Source: Desulfobacteraceae bacterium 4572_89 (GTDB taxonomy: Bacteria; Desulfobacterota; Desulfobacteria; Desulfobacterales; Desulfobacteraceae). Taken from it: a DNA stretch of 29,415 nucleotides. Position numbers and translations under genes: made by a program. The stretch is taken from contig NBML01000027.1 of NCBI GenBank assembly GCA_002085465.1, positions 1 to 29,415 of the forward strand, read 5' to 3'. Below the pieces are notes generated by a model. The model saw nothing but the letters and a program-made list of their open reading frames with translations. It did not search any database and was not told the DNA's origin. Each line of letters starts with the position of its first letter. The first letter of the stretch is position 1. This document shows positions 1-8,496 of this stretch, in pieces.

Positions 1-412
1 TCACGGGATAGGTGAACATGAATAAAAATGGCGCGTAATAAGTTATTGTGACTTCTCTGGCATAGATGGTGAAAAACCGCCTGAGCGCTATCATATGCAG
101 AATTATCAGCCCGGTAGTAAACAGCCTTTCGGCTGTTGCTGCTGACACCGCCATCTGCAGCAGCATGAGAATGTACTGAGTAACGATATTGGGAATCGGT
201 GCGGCGTTTATCTCGTAAAAACGAGAATAATATGGGTCATGATCGATAAGCAACGCCTTGAGCAATGACGCCATATGCGAATGTACTATACCATCTTCGC
301 TGGGAAAAAATGGTGCATGCCACAACGCCACCACAGAAAACGCCGTCAACAGCCAGAACATCAAATAATCTATGTTTATCGTCTTTTTCAAATTGCATAA
401 ATGAGTCATCAT
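1..412 (-). CDS. GT-C-like integral membrane protein, N-terminal part (runs off the left edge)
   Basis: An open frame begins with tandem ATG codons at 412 and 409 and stays open to the window edge, giving 137 codons with no stop. The product starts with a short basic segment, then a hydrophobic stretch (about residues 15-30, LMFWLLTAFSVVALW), a motif resembling the first loop of GT-C type glycosyltransferases or related polytopic proteins (PFFPSEDGIVHSHMASLL, then PYYSRFYEIN and PIPN), and further hydrophobic helices. That loop pattern, an acidic DG-x-x-H after the first membrane helix, is what suggests the GT-C fold; substrate cannot be read. It uses GCG for alanine much more than the genes to its right, so it may be of foreign origin. 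No strong ribosome-binding site is visible. The family assignment is from memory of the motif pattern only. Confidence 0.55.
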   Translation of the reverse strand, partial: MMTHLCNLKKTINIDYLMFWLLTAFSVVALWHAPFFPSEDGIVHSHMASLLKALLIDHDPYYSRFYEINAAPIPNIVTQYILMLLQMAVSAATAERLFTTGLIILHMIALRRFFTIYAREVTITYYAPFLFMFTYPV

Positions 413-1001
413 GCCAAAAGCCTATTTATTTAGGGATTTTCCAGCCATTGACTGAATGTTTTGGCCTCAGGTTATAATACAGCTCTATATATTTATAAAG
501 CCTTCTTTCTGCTTTATCGATTCTTTTGATCAATCATTGCGGATTCACTTATTCGAGATTTTTGGATCATCTTGTTTTTTTGTAAATAGATTCAAATTTT
601 TGTATAAAAGAACCTTACCTTTTTTTATAAAATTTATGCTCGTTTTTTTCCCTTTATAAATTTTTTCTATTTCCAGGGGGTTTTTAACCACTATAGAGTT
701 TCGCAGATTCAAATATTGCCCATAATAAAAATCGATAATAATGTTGAAACTGATCTCCTGAATCCAAACACAGGACTTGAAAAATACTATATTTCGACCT
801 TGCTGGAAACCCCAAAATAGTTTCAGGAATTCCTGATTTTTCAAATTGAGATACCATTGCCTTTTGATGATTCCTTTGATAATGTCAAGGGTATGACGTC
901 TCTTGTTTACAACATCTTTTATTTGCAAAAATTTCAAAAAAATTGCACCCTGGGAAACAAGAGAATCAAATCTAAAAAAGCTAAAAATATAGAGAAAAAA
1001 T
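413..1001. other. AT-rich spacer upstream of pgi
   Basis: This stretch is conspicuously AT-rich, with long T and A runs, compared with both flanks. It contains no confident gene. The only sizeable frame is the minus-strand one at 545-1012. The pgi promoter must lie at its right end, but no convincing -35/-10 pair was identified. No tRNA-like cloverleaf or terminator-like hairpin stood out. Confidence 0.5.
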
Positions 1002-1012
1002 ATGCTTGACAA
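545..1012 (-). CDS. doubtful hypothetical protein or gene remnant
   Basis: A 155-codon minus-strand frame fills most of the AT-rich spacer. Its only in-frame initiator at the upstream end is a TTG at 1012 that overlaps the start of pgi, and the frame remains open upstream to a stop near 1060, inside pgi, without any ATG. The protein is rich in K, I, F and N, yet the middle (about residues 45-105) contains Trp, Cys, Tyr and Gly in protein-like spacing, for example [11 protein letters not shown] and [12 protein letters not shown]. This may be the C-terminal remnant of a decayed gene lying in the same direction as the membrane protein at 412, or just a chance frame in AT-rich DNA. I do not recognise the family. 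Confidence 0.25.
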   Translation of the reverse strand: MSSIFFLYIFSFFRFDSLVSQGAIFLKFLQIKDVVNKRRHTLDIIKGIIKRQWYLNLKNQEFLKLFWGFQQGRNIVFFKSCVWIQEISFNIIIDFYYGQYLNLRNSIVVKNPLEIEKIYKGKKTSINFIKKGKVLLYKNLNLFTKKQDDPKISNK

Positions 1013-2654
1013 AATAAGCCCGGATAAAACAAAAGCATGGGAAAAACTGGCTGACCATTATATTCAGACAAAAGATGTTCACATGAAAGATCTTTTTCTC
1101 AAAGATCCCCAGAGATTTGAAAAATTTTCCATAAGGTTTGATTCGATTCTTGTTGATTATTCCAAAAACAGAATTAATAAACAGACCCTGAAACTTCTCA
1201 TGGATCTTGCAGAAGAGGTCAGGCTCCGGGATGCCATTAATAAAATGTTTTCCGGCAATTATATTAATGAGACAGAAAACCGGCCTGTCCTGCATACTGC
1301 TTTAAGAAACCGGGAAAATAAACCCGTTTTTGTTGATGGTAATGATATAATGCCTGGTATCAATGCTGTACTGGCAAAAATAAAAACATTTTCTTCAGAG
1401 ATTATCTCAGGCCAGTGGAAAGGATATACCAGAAAAAAAGTTACAGATATCGTTAATATTGGGATTGGGGGTTCTGACCTGGGACCTGTTATGGTTACAG
1501 AATGCCTTAAACCCTATGCCCAGGAAGGACTATCCATTCATTTTGTATCAAATATTGACGGCACTGCAATCATTGAAACCCTGAAAGATCTTGACCCTGA
1601 GACCACTCTGTTTATGATCGCTTCCAAAACCTTTACAACCCAGGAAACAATGACCAATGCTTTTACAGCAAGGGAATGGTTTTTAAACCATGCAAAAGAA
1701 AAAGCCCATATAGCCCGGCATTTTATAGCCATATCCACAAACTCAAAGGGGGTTCAGGAGTTTGGAATTGATGCAGACAACATGTTTGAATTCTGGGACT
1801 GGGTGGGAGGACGGTATTCCCTGTGGTCTGCCATCGGACTTTCCATTGCCTGTTATATCGGTTTTGAGAACTTTGAAGATCTGCTTGCGGGTGCATTTGA
1901 CATGGACCAGCACTTCAAAAAATCTGAATTTCACAAAAACATACCCGTGATACTGGGATTAATTGGAATCTGGTACAATAATTTTTTTAAAGCAGAAACA
2001 GAAGTTATTTTACCCTATGATCAATATATGCACAGGTTTCCTGCCTACCTGCAACAGGGCAATATGGAAAGCAATGGCAAGGCCATGGATAGAAACGGGA
2101 AAAAAGTTCAATATCAAACCGGCCCAGTTATATGGGGGGAACCAGGGACAAACGGCCAGCATGCTTTTTACCAGCTTATTCACCAGGGAACAAAACTTAT
2201 TCCAGCGGATTTTCTAGCCCCTGCACTGAGCCATAATCCTGTTGGCAATCATCATAAGATCCTGCTGTCAAATTTTTTCGCCCAGACCCAGGCCCTTTTA
2301 AACGGAAAAACCCGGGAAAAAGTTGTTGATGAGCTTATTGATGCAGGCAAAAGCCATGAAGAGATTCAAACCATTGCACCCCATAAAATTTTTCCAGGCA
2401 ACCGCCCGTCAAACTCAATACTATTTAAAAAACTTTCGCCCCGGGTTCTTGGAAGCCTTATTGCAATGTATGAACACAAGATCTTTGTTCAGGGTGTTAT
2501 CTGGAATATTTTCAGCTTTGACCAATGGGGTGTTGAATTAGGCAAACAGCTGGCCAAAGAAATCCTTCCTGAATTAAATGATGACAAACCCATTACATCC
2601 CATGACTCTTCCACAAACGGATTAATGAACACTTATAAAAAATGGAATTTTTAG
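1002..2654 (+). CDS. pgi: glucose-6-phosphate isomerase
   Basis: Cytosolic aldose-ketose isomerase that interconverts glucose 6-phosphate and fructose 6-phosphate in glycolysis and gluconeogenesis. The 550-residue product has the normal length of the bacterial long form. Family signatures are intact: [11 protein letters not shown] in the sugar-phosphate binding SIS domain (about residues 150-160), the [13 protein letters not shown] segment (about 267-279), [18 protein letters not shown] with the catalytic His (about 378-395), and the C-terminal [14 protein letters not shown] carrying the active-site Lys (about 505-518). The ATG at 1002 gives the usual N-terminus; the upstream ribosome-binding site is weak (an AGAG stretch). 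The next gene starts immediately after its stop, so the two are probably co-transcribed. Confidence 0.96.
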   Translation: MLDKISPDKTKAWEKLADHYIQTKDVHMKDLFLKDPQRFEKFSIRFDSILVDYSKNRINKQTLKLLMDLAEEVRLRDAINKMFSGNYINETENRPVLHTALRNRENKPVFVDGNDIMPGINAVLAKIKTFSSEIISGQWKGYTRKKVTDIVNIGIGGSDLGPVMVTECLKPYAQEGLSIHFVSNIDGTAIIETLKDLDPETTLFMIASKTFTTQETMTNAFTAREWFLNHAKEKAHIARHFIAISTNSKGVQEFGIDADNMFEFWDWVGGRYSLWSAIGLSIACYIGFENFEDLLAGAFDMDQHFKKSEFHKNIPVILGLIGIWYNNFFKAETEVILPYDQYMHRFPAYLQQGNMESNGKAMDRNGKKVQYQTGPVIWGEPGTNGQHAFYQLIHQGTKLIPADFLAPALSHNPVGNHHKILLSNFFAQTQALLNGKTREKVVDELIDAGKSHEEIQTIAPHKIFPGNRPSNSILFKKLSPRVLGSLIAMYEHKIFVQGVIWNIFSFDQWGVELGKQLAKEILPELNDDKPITSHDSSTNGLMNTYKKWNF

Positions 2655-2656
2655 AT

Positions 2657-3868
2657 ATGGATATCTTTGTTGCCCGGCAACCGGTTTTTACTGAAAAAAA
2701 AAAAGTATTCGGGTATGAACTTCTCTTCAGACTCGGCCTTGAAAATGTATTTCCAACGATTGACGGTGATACTGCTACATCCAAATTATTAACCAATACA
2801 TTTTTCTCCTTTGAGCTTAATGAGCTCCTGGCAGGCAAACCAGGACTGGTGAATTTTACCAGGAATCTCATCCTCCAGAAAACCCCTCTGCTTTTTCCAA
2901 AGGAGCATATTATCATTGAGGTATTGGAAAATATTGAACCTGAACCGGAAGTGATAAAATCATTGGAAGAGTTCCAGAAAAATGGATTCCGCATTGCTTT
3001 GGACGATTTTATTTACCATAAAAAATTTTTACCCATGATCGCCCTTTGCTCCATCATCAAATTTGACATCATTGCCACCCCCCTGGACACACTTGGCCCT
3101 GTATTCAAGGCCATTGAATCCCAGCATCCCATAAGCCTGCTGGCGGAAAAAGTGGAGACCTACCAGGAGTTTGAAAAGGCCCGAGAGATGGGTTTTCATC
3201 TATTCCAGGGTTATTTTTTCTCAAAACCTGAAATTCTCTCTAAAAAGGATGTTTCATCGGCCCAGATAACGAAACTGAATCTGACAAACGAATTTGGACA
3301 TCCCCAGCTTGATTTACCCAAAATAGAAGGTTTGATTAAAAAAGACTTATCTGTCTCTTTTAAGCTGCTGAAATTTATTAATTCCGCTTATTTTAAACGA
3401 CCAACACCCATAAATACCATCAAGGATGCCATGACCTTCCTGGGCACTGATGAACTGAAAAAATTCATCCACCTAGCAGTGATATCGGATCTCAGTGAAA
3501 ACAAACCCAATGAACTGATCAGATCCTCAGTGATCCGGGCCAGGATGTGCGAACTATGCGGTGGAATGCTGAAAACCCATTTTACAATGGAAGAGTTGTT
3601 CACCATTGGCATGTTTTCATACCTTGACGCTATACTGGACAGGCCCATGAAAGACATTCTTGTCAACCTCAATTTTTCAGATAAGATCAAAGAAGCGCTT
3701 TTAAAAAAAGACAAGCAATACAATCAACTCAGCATTCTGGTGACAAGCTTTGAAAAAGGTGAATGGGACAATGGCCTCTACAAATTGATGGACGGCCGGA
3801 AAATTATTGAAAAACTGCCTGAATTTTACCTGGATGCCATCCAGATGGCAGATTCCTTTTTTATCTAA
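2657..3868 (+). CDS. EAL-like / HDOD two-domain signalling protein (YuxH type)
   Basis: About 403 residues. Residues 1-200 form a divergent EAL phosphodiesterase-like domain: the signature loop reads YELLFR instead of EALLR, IIIEVLENIEP replaces the usual LEITE segment, IALDDF lacks the following GTG loop, and FQGYFFSKP is kept. Residues 205-400 form an HDOD domain (DLPKIEGLIKKDLSVSFKLLKFINSAYF, then AMTFLGTDELKKF). Known proteins of this architecture are usually catalytically inactive c-di-GMP-related adaptors in motility, stress or chemosensory signalling; lack of catalysis is inferred here from the altered motifs. An ATG at 2642 overlaps pgi by 13 nt, but relatives start MD-FVARQP, so I chose the ATG at 2657, two bases after the pgi stop. 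The link with pgi looks positional; no functional link is evident. Confidence 0.88.
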   Translation: MDIFVARQPVFTEKKKVFGYELLFRLGLENVFPTIDGDTATSKLLTNTFFSFELNELLAGKPGLVNFTRNLILQKTPLLFPKEHIIIEVLENIEPEPEVIKSLEEFQKNGFRIALDDFIYHKKFLPMIALCSIIKFDIIATPLDTLGPVFKAIESQHPISLLAEKVETYQEFEKAREMGFHLFQGYFFSKPEILSKKDVSSAQITKLNLTNEFGHPQLDLPKIEGLIKKDLSVSFKLLKFINSAYFKRPTPINTIKDAMTFLGTDELKKFIHLAVISDLSENKPNELIRSSVIRARMCELCGGMLKTHFTMEELFTIGMFSYLDAILDRPMKDILVNLNFSDKIKEALLKKDKQYNQLSILVTSFEKGEWDNGLYKLMDGRKIIEKLPEFYLDAIQMADSFFI

Positions 3869-3913
3869 CCAGACATATTGTCATTTTGCTCAGGCCTGAG
3901 GCCCCTTGTCTGG
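3869..3913. terminator. possible terminator-like hairpin between convergent genes
   Basis: The 53-base gap between the convergent HDOD gene and purN has an outer inverted repeat, CCAGACA at 3869-3875 with TGTCTGG at 3907-3913, and an inner 12-bp palindrome CTCAGGCCTGAG at 3889-3900. There is no clean T-tract on either side, so function as an intrinsic terminator is uncertain. Confidence 0.35.
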
Positions 3914-3921
3914 ACTTCATC

Positions 3922-4716
3922 TCAAATTGACTCAGCAAATTTCTGTATACAGGCCGGATAAAGTTTCCATTCCTGTTCAAGCCCTTTTCTCCTGATATCA
4001 TCCAGGGTATCATCCTCTTCAATATCAAAGGCTTTCTGGCCGATAATAGGGCCTGTATCTTCGCCATAATCAATAAAATGAACCGTACATCCGGCTAACT
4101 TGCACCCATACCGGAAGGTATCTCCATACCCGTCTGTCCCCGGAAAGGATGGCAAAAGAGCCGGGTGGATATTCATGATCCTGTATTGACCCGGCTCTAT
4201 ATTTAAACGGTCAATAAAATAAGGAGTCAGCACCCGCATGAACCCTGCCAGGACCAGAAGGTCAATATCATAGGCCAGGATATGATCCAAGAGTTTTTTT
4301 TCAGCAATGGCCCTGGATTCTAAAAAAAATCGGGTCTGATCTTTTAATGCATCATTGCCTGATAATTTTATATCTGGCGATTTTATATCTGACGATTCTG
4401 TATTTACCGGTTCCAGGACAGTGGATGGAGGATTTATCAATTGCTGTTTTTTCAGGATATCATCATACTCAAAATCAGGGGGAAGGTCTTCCGGAGTGAT
4501 ACCTTTTTTGCAGGACTGAATGATTTGGGAGTAGTCCACAACAAAGGTATCAATACCCTCTTTTTGAGCCCGCTCAAGGCCTTTGACTCCTGGGGTGTCT
4601 GAGCCGGTAAAAACAATTCTTGCGTCTATGCTTCCAGCCTTGCATGCATCAATAATGGCCTGAAGATTGCTGCCGCCTCCGGAAATCAAGGTTCCTACAT
4701 TGATTATTCCTGCCAT
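3922..4716 (-). CDS. purN: phosphoribosylglycinamide formyltransferase with a large internal insertion
   Basis: Third step of de novo purine synthesis: transfers a formyl group from 10-formyl-tetrahydrofolate to GAR. The N-terminal GGGSNLQAII phosphate-binding loop, the ARIVFTGSD strand, the LVLAGFMRVLTPYFI segment, the catalytic MNIHPALLPSFPG (Asn and His), the GCTVHFID strand and DTGPII are all present. The protein is 264 residues against roughly 190-215 for typical PurN. The excess lies between about residues 58 and 125, between the Rossmann half and the catalytic half, and contains a pentapeptide-type repeat (SSDIK, SPDIK). A strong Shine-Dalgarno (GGAGGGG) precedes the ATG at 4716. The small Cys-rich gene lies 26 nt upstream on the same strand and is probably in the same transcript. 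Confidence 0.92.
   Translation of the reverse strand: MAGIINVGTLISGGGSNLQAIIDACKAGSIDARIVFTGSDTPGVKGLERAQKEGIDTFVVDYSQIIQSCKKGITPEDLPPDFEYDDILKKQQLINPPSTVLEPVNTESSDIKSPDIKLSGNDALKDQTRFFLESRAIAEKKLLDHILAYDIDLLVLAGFMRVLTPYFIDRLNIEPGQYRIMNIHPALLPSFPGTDGYGDTFRYGCKLAGCTVHFIDYGEDTGPIIGQKAFDIEEDDTLDDIRRKGLEQEWKLYPACIQKFAESI
4365..4409. repeat. 15-bp tandem repeat inside purN
   Basis: Two consecutive 15-mers, at 4365-4379 and 4380-4394, differ at one base (ATTTTATATCTGGCG and ATTTTATATCTGACG on the plus strand). A third, degenerate copy follows at 4395-4409. The unit is five codons, so copy changes keep the purN frame; the encoded peptides are SSDIK and SPDIK. Confidence 0.8.
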
Positions 4717-4742
4717 ATTTTTCCCCTCCTGTTTACAAATTA

Positions 4743-4961
4743 TTAATTATTTCCATAGCCGTTCTGAACTCCGCAGTCCGGGCACTTCCAGGTAACTCCG
4801 TTGCAGGTCATGCCCCACAGGTTCTCATGCATGCATGACTGGCAAATGGCAAACCCACAGCGACACTGCCAGCAGAACATAAATTCCCCATGGCAGCAAT
4901 GGCAGTGCTTAATATTTTTCTGCCTGCGTTTATCCCTTCTGGCACTTACTTTTTCCTTCAT
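4743..4961 (-). CDS. small cysteine-rich, probable zinc-binding protein
   Basis: A 72-residue basic protein. The first 17 residues are Lys/Arg-rich. The rest carries a dense set of Cys: HCHCCHGEF, FCWQCRCGFAICQSCMHE, MTCNG and KCPDCGVQNG, enough for two treble-clef or zinc-ribbon type sites. I do not recognise a named family. Metal binding is inferred from the Cys pattern; a nucleic-acid or protein-interaction role would fit the basic N-terminus but is not shown. An AAGGAG sequence lies upstream, though about 15 nt from the ATG, which is longer than usual. The gene is upstream of purN on the same strand and divergent from polA. Confidence 0.65.
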   Translation of the reverse strand: MKEKVSARRDKRRQKNIKHCHCCHGEFMFCWQCRCGFAICQSCMHENLWGMTCNGVTWKCPDCGVQNGYGNN

Positions 4962-5047
4962 CGTATAAATATACTTCTCCTTTTTTTAAAAAGATAGTAT
5001 ATATGCCCTTTAGGAAAATTCAACCTCCAAAAAGGGTGACATTGAAA

Positions 5048-7729
5048 ATGCCAGATAAAAAAAAAATATTTCTAATTGACGGCAGTGCGTTTTTATACAG
5101 GGCATTCCATGCCATTCGCTCTTTAAGCACTGCCAATGGGCATCCCACCAATGCCACCTTTGGATTCACTAGAATTCTTCTCAAATTATTAAAAGAAAAA
5201 ACCCCTGAATATGCTGTGGTTTTTTTTGATGTCAAAGGCCCCACCTTCCGCCACACCATGTATGAACAATACAAGGCCAACCGCCCTCCCATGCCTGAAG
5301 AACTTGCAATCCAGATACCGGATGTCAAAAAAATGATATCTGCCCTGAATATTCCCATTGTCCAGAAAATCGGTTTTGAGGCAGATGATCTGGTGGGGAC
5401 CTATGCCGACCTTGCCCAGAAGCAGGGATTCCAGGTAATCATGGTAACAGGGGACAAGGATTTTATCCAGCTTATCACCGATGACTGCCAGCTTTGGGAC
5501 CCCATGAAAGATAAGATCATGGACATGGCCAGGGTCCAGGAAGAAATGGGTATATCACCCCTTCAATTTATTGATGTGCTGGGGCTTGCCGGTGATACAG
5601 CCGACAATATCCCAGGGGTAAAAGGTGTGGGTCCAAAAACAGCCATCAAACTTATAATGGAATTTGGTTCCATAGAAAATATCTATGAAAATCTGGACCA
5701 GCTCCAAAAAAAGAAAAAATTATATGAAAATCTTTCCAATAGCCGGGAAATCGTATTTTTAAGCAGAGATCTGGCCTGCATTGATCAAAATATCAAGGTC
5801 AAAGAAAACATTGAGGATTTCAAACTCAAGCCCTTTGACACCCAGAAAGCCTTTGAATTATTCAAGGAACTTGAATTTAAAAACCTGGCCTTGGAATTTG
5901 CCGCAAAAGCAGATAAATCAAAAAAAGTTTACAAATTAATCACCTTTTCCCAGGAACTTGAGAAACTGGCCAAAGTTCTTGAAAATAAAGAAATTTTCGC
6001 CATTGATACGGAGACCACCTCCAAGAATCCCATGGAAGCTGAACTTGTGGGCATCTCCTTTTCCTATATGGCAGACAGTGGATTTTATATTCCCATTGCC
6101 CACATCAATGCCGGAGACATACAACAGCCTGAGAAACAAGAAATCCTGCGCATTTTCAAGCCAATCCTGGAAAACCCGGATATCCATAAAATTGGCCAGA
6201 ATATAAAATATGATTATATTGTTCTGGCAAGATACGGCATCCTTCTCAAGGGCATTGTCTTTGACACCATGATTGCATCATACCTGCTGAACCCGACCAC
6301 ACGGGGGCATGGCCTTGATCGTATTGCCATGAATCTTTTCGGGTACAAGACCATCTCCTATGAAGAGATCACGGGAAAAGGAAAAAACCAGATTGGTTTT
6401 GAAAAGGTCCCTGTTTCAGAAGCCGTGGATTATGCGGCTGAGGACGCAGATCTGACCTTCATGGCCTATGAAGAGTTTAAAAAACAGATCCAGGACAAAG
6501 AACTTTCCAATCTCATGGATTCCATGGAAGTTCCCCTGATTCCGGTTCTTGCCGACATGGAAATGGCTGGAATCAAGGTGGATTCAGATGTTTTAAAAAA
6601 TTTGTCTGAAAAGTTTGAAGCTGAACTTAAAACCCTTGAACAACAGATTTATGATCTGGCAGGGGAAGAATTCAATATCAATTCTTCCCAGCAGCTGGGA
6701 GTCATTCTATTTGAAAAACTCCAGCTCAAAGCAATGAAAAAAACCAAAAAGAAAACCGGATATTCAACAGATGTGGAGGTACTGACCAAGCTTGCCAAAA
6801 CCCATGAACTGCCGGAAAAGCTTCTTAGATACAGGACCCTGGGCAAATTAAAATCCACCTATGCGGATTCTCTTTCCCTTCTCATCCATCCTGAAACCAG
6901 ACGTATCCACACCTCCTTTAACCAGACAATAACGGTAACCGGACGTCTTTCCAGCTCCAAACCCAACCTCCAGAATATTCCCATCCGCAAATCTGAAGGA
7001 AAAGAGATAAGAAAGGCATTTATTCCGGAAAAGGGAAACACCCTCATTTCAGCGGATTATTCCCAGATAGAGCTGCGTGTCCTGGCCCATTGCGCCAATG
7101 ACGAGATCTTGATCGAAGCCTTTACCAATGATGAAGACATCCACACCCGAACCGCCCTTGAGGTGTTCCAGGTTCTCCCCGCCTTTGTCACCGATGATTT
7201 AAGGAGCCAGGCCAAGGCCATTAACTTTGGAATTGTATACGGCATGGGGGCCTTCAGGCTCTCCAATGAATTGAACATCAGCAGGAAAATGGCCTCTGCC
7301 TATATTGAAAACTATTTCAAACGATATTCCGGGGTAAAAAAATTCATTGACACCACAATTGAAGAAACAAAAATAAGCTGTGAAGTGACCACTATTTTTG
7401 GCCGGAAACGGCGGCTGGATGATATAAGATCTTCCAATGCCAATATCAGGAACTTTGCCCAGCGGGCTGCCATTAACACACCCATCCAGGGCAGTGCGGC
7501 CGACTTGATAAAGCTTGCCATGATCAAAATGAAAGCAGCATTGATAAAAAATAAAATGACATCAAAAATGATATTGTCGGTCCATGATGAAATTATTTTT
7601 GAGACCCCCATTGAAGAAAAAGACCAGTTGATATTGCTTGCCAGGGAAGTCATGGAAAATGTACACCCCCTCAAGGTACCCCTTAAAGTCAATTTCGGAT
7701 CTGGTGAAAACTGGGCCCAGGCCCATTAA
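5048..7729 (+). CDS. polA: DNA polymerase I
   Basis: Gap-filling and primer-removal DNA polymerase, 893 residues from the chosen start. The N-terminal 5'-3' exonuclease domain (about 1-295) shows FLIDGSAFLYRAF, GFEADDLVGTYA, VTGDKDFIQLI and the helix-hairpin-helix GDTADNIPGVKGVGPKTA. The 3'-5' proofreading domain (about 305-490) keeps its acidic residues: FAIDTETTS, IGQNIKYDYIVL and the YAAED exo III motif. The polymerase domain (about 510-893) has motif A DYSQIELRVLAH, motif B RSQAKAINFGIVYGMG, and motif C SVHDEIIFE. All three activities therefore look intact. An upstream ATG at 5003 would add 15 residues but has no ribosome-binding site; the ATG at 5048 gives the family N-terminus (MPDKKKIFLIDGS) and follows an AAGGGTG sequence. 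Confidence 0.95.
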   Translation: MPDKKKIFLIDGSAFLYRAFHAIRSLSTANGHPTNATFGFTRILLKLLKEKTPEYAVVFFDVKGPTFRHTMYEQYKANRPPMPEELAIQIPDVKKMISALNIPIVQKIGFEADDLVGTYADLAQKQGFQVIMVTGDKDFIQLITDDCQLWDPMKDKIMDMARVQEEMGISPLQFIDVLGLAGDTADNIPGVKGVGPKTAIKLIMEFGSIENIYENLDQLQKKKKLYENLSNSREIVFLSRDLACIDQNIKVKENIEDFKLKPFDTQKAFELFKELEFKNLALEFAAKADKSKKVYKLITFSQELEKLAKVLENKEIFAIDTETTSKNPMEAELVGISFSYMADSGFYIPIAHINAGDIQQPEKQEILRIFKPILENPDIHKIGQNIKYDYIVLARYGILLKGIVFDTMIASYLLNPTTRGHGLDRIAMNLFGYKTISYEEITGKGKNQIGFEKVPVSEAVDYAAEDADLTFMAYEEFKKQIQDKELSNLMDSMEVPLIPVLADMEMAGIKVDSDVLKNLSEKFEAELKTLEQQIYDLAGEEFNINSSQQLGVILFEKLQLKAMKKTKKKTGYSTDVEVLTKLAKTHELPEKLLRYRTLGKLKSTYADSLSLLIHPETRRIHTSFNQTITVTGRLSSSKPNLQNIPIRKSEGKEIRKAFIPEKGNTLISADYSQIELRVLAHCANDEILIEAFTNDEDIHTRTALEVFQVLPAFVTDDLRSQAKAINFGIVYGMGAFRLSNELNISRKMASAYIENYFKRYSGVKKFIDTTIEETKISCEVTTIFGRKRRLDDIRSSNANIRNFAQRAAINTPIQGSAADLIKLAMIKMKAALIKNKMTSKMILSVHDEIIFETPIEEKDQLILLAREVMENVHPLKVPLKVNFGSGENWAQAH

Positions 7730-7801
7730 AAAGATCTTTGAAAATAAGCTGAAAAAAACAGGCCTGAATTATTTTACTTAAAAAAAGGATTACCCTGAAA
7801 C

Positions 7802-8458
7802 ATGAAAACCCAACGCGTCGGGATTGTCATTAAAGAGGAAGATCATGCCAGAAAAAAAGCCAGGGAACTGGTCCAGAGTCTTGGGGACAAATGCCTGGTC
7901 ATTGACACCCGGGATCCAAGCCAGAGCAATGTGCCAGATGATCTTTCATGCATAATCGTATTGGGAGGAGACGGAACATTTTTAAGTGTGGCCAGGTTCA
8001 TTGAAAATAAAGAAATACCCCTCATGGGCGTGAAATTCGGGGAAGTTGGATTTCTTTCAGAAACCACGGAAGATGTACTTTATGAAGCTGTTGAATCTGT
8101 ATTCAGGGGAGATTATATTATCCGGGAACGTGCCCAGCTTGATATCAAGGTCATGCGCAACAAAAAACAGTTCATTGATGTGGATGTACTCAATGATGCG
8201 GTTATCAACAAGGCCGCCCTGTCCAGGCTTGCCTCCTGTGCTGTCTACCTGGATAATACCTATCTGACCACCTACAGGGCTGATGGACTAATTGTGGCAA
8301 CCCCCACAGGCTCCACAGCCTATTCCCTGGCAGCCGGCGGCCCTGTGGTGCATCCGGCAGTGCCTTCCATTATTCTAACCCCTATATGCCCCTTTACCCT
8401 GACCAACCGACCCCTGCTGATTCCAGACTCCACCCGGGTGGAAATCTCAAGGTATTGA
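7802..8458 (+). CDS. nadK: NAD kinase, apparently truncated at the C-terminus
   Basis: ATP- or polyphosphate-dependent kinase that makes NADP from NAD. The N-terminal Rossmann-like part has the nucleotide-binding [14 protein letters not shown] (about residues 58-71) and [11 protein letters not shown]. The central domain has [37 protein letters not shown] and the conserved [18 protein letters not shown]. It then stops at residue 218 after TRVEISRY. Bacterial NadK proteins usually run to about 280-295 residues and carry further beta strands after this point. Neither alternative frame between 8440 and the convergent leuD shows the missing segment, so this looks like a real loss rather than a single-base frameshift. 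NadK is normally essential, so either the short form works or another copy exists. It follows polA by 72 nt. Confidence 0.85.
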   Translation: MKTQRVGIVIKEEDHARKKARELVQSLGDKCLVIDTRDPSQSNVPDDLSCIIVLGGDGTFLSVARFIENKEIPLMGVKFGEVGFLSETTEDVLYEAVESVFRGDYIIRERAQLDIKVMRNKKQFIDVDVLNDAVINKAALSRLASCAVYLDNTYLTTYRADGLIVATPTGSTAYSLAAGGPVVHPAVPSIILTPICPFTLTNRPLLIPDSTRVEISRY

Positions 8459-8496
8459 AAACCCGGCTCAAATGGAGCGGGGGCAAGACCTGAGCT

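Noticed and set aside
8459..8496. Frameshifted continuation of nadK.
   Set aside because: The other two frames give no NadK-like sequence before leuD begins on the opposite strand.
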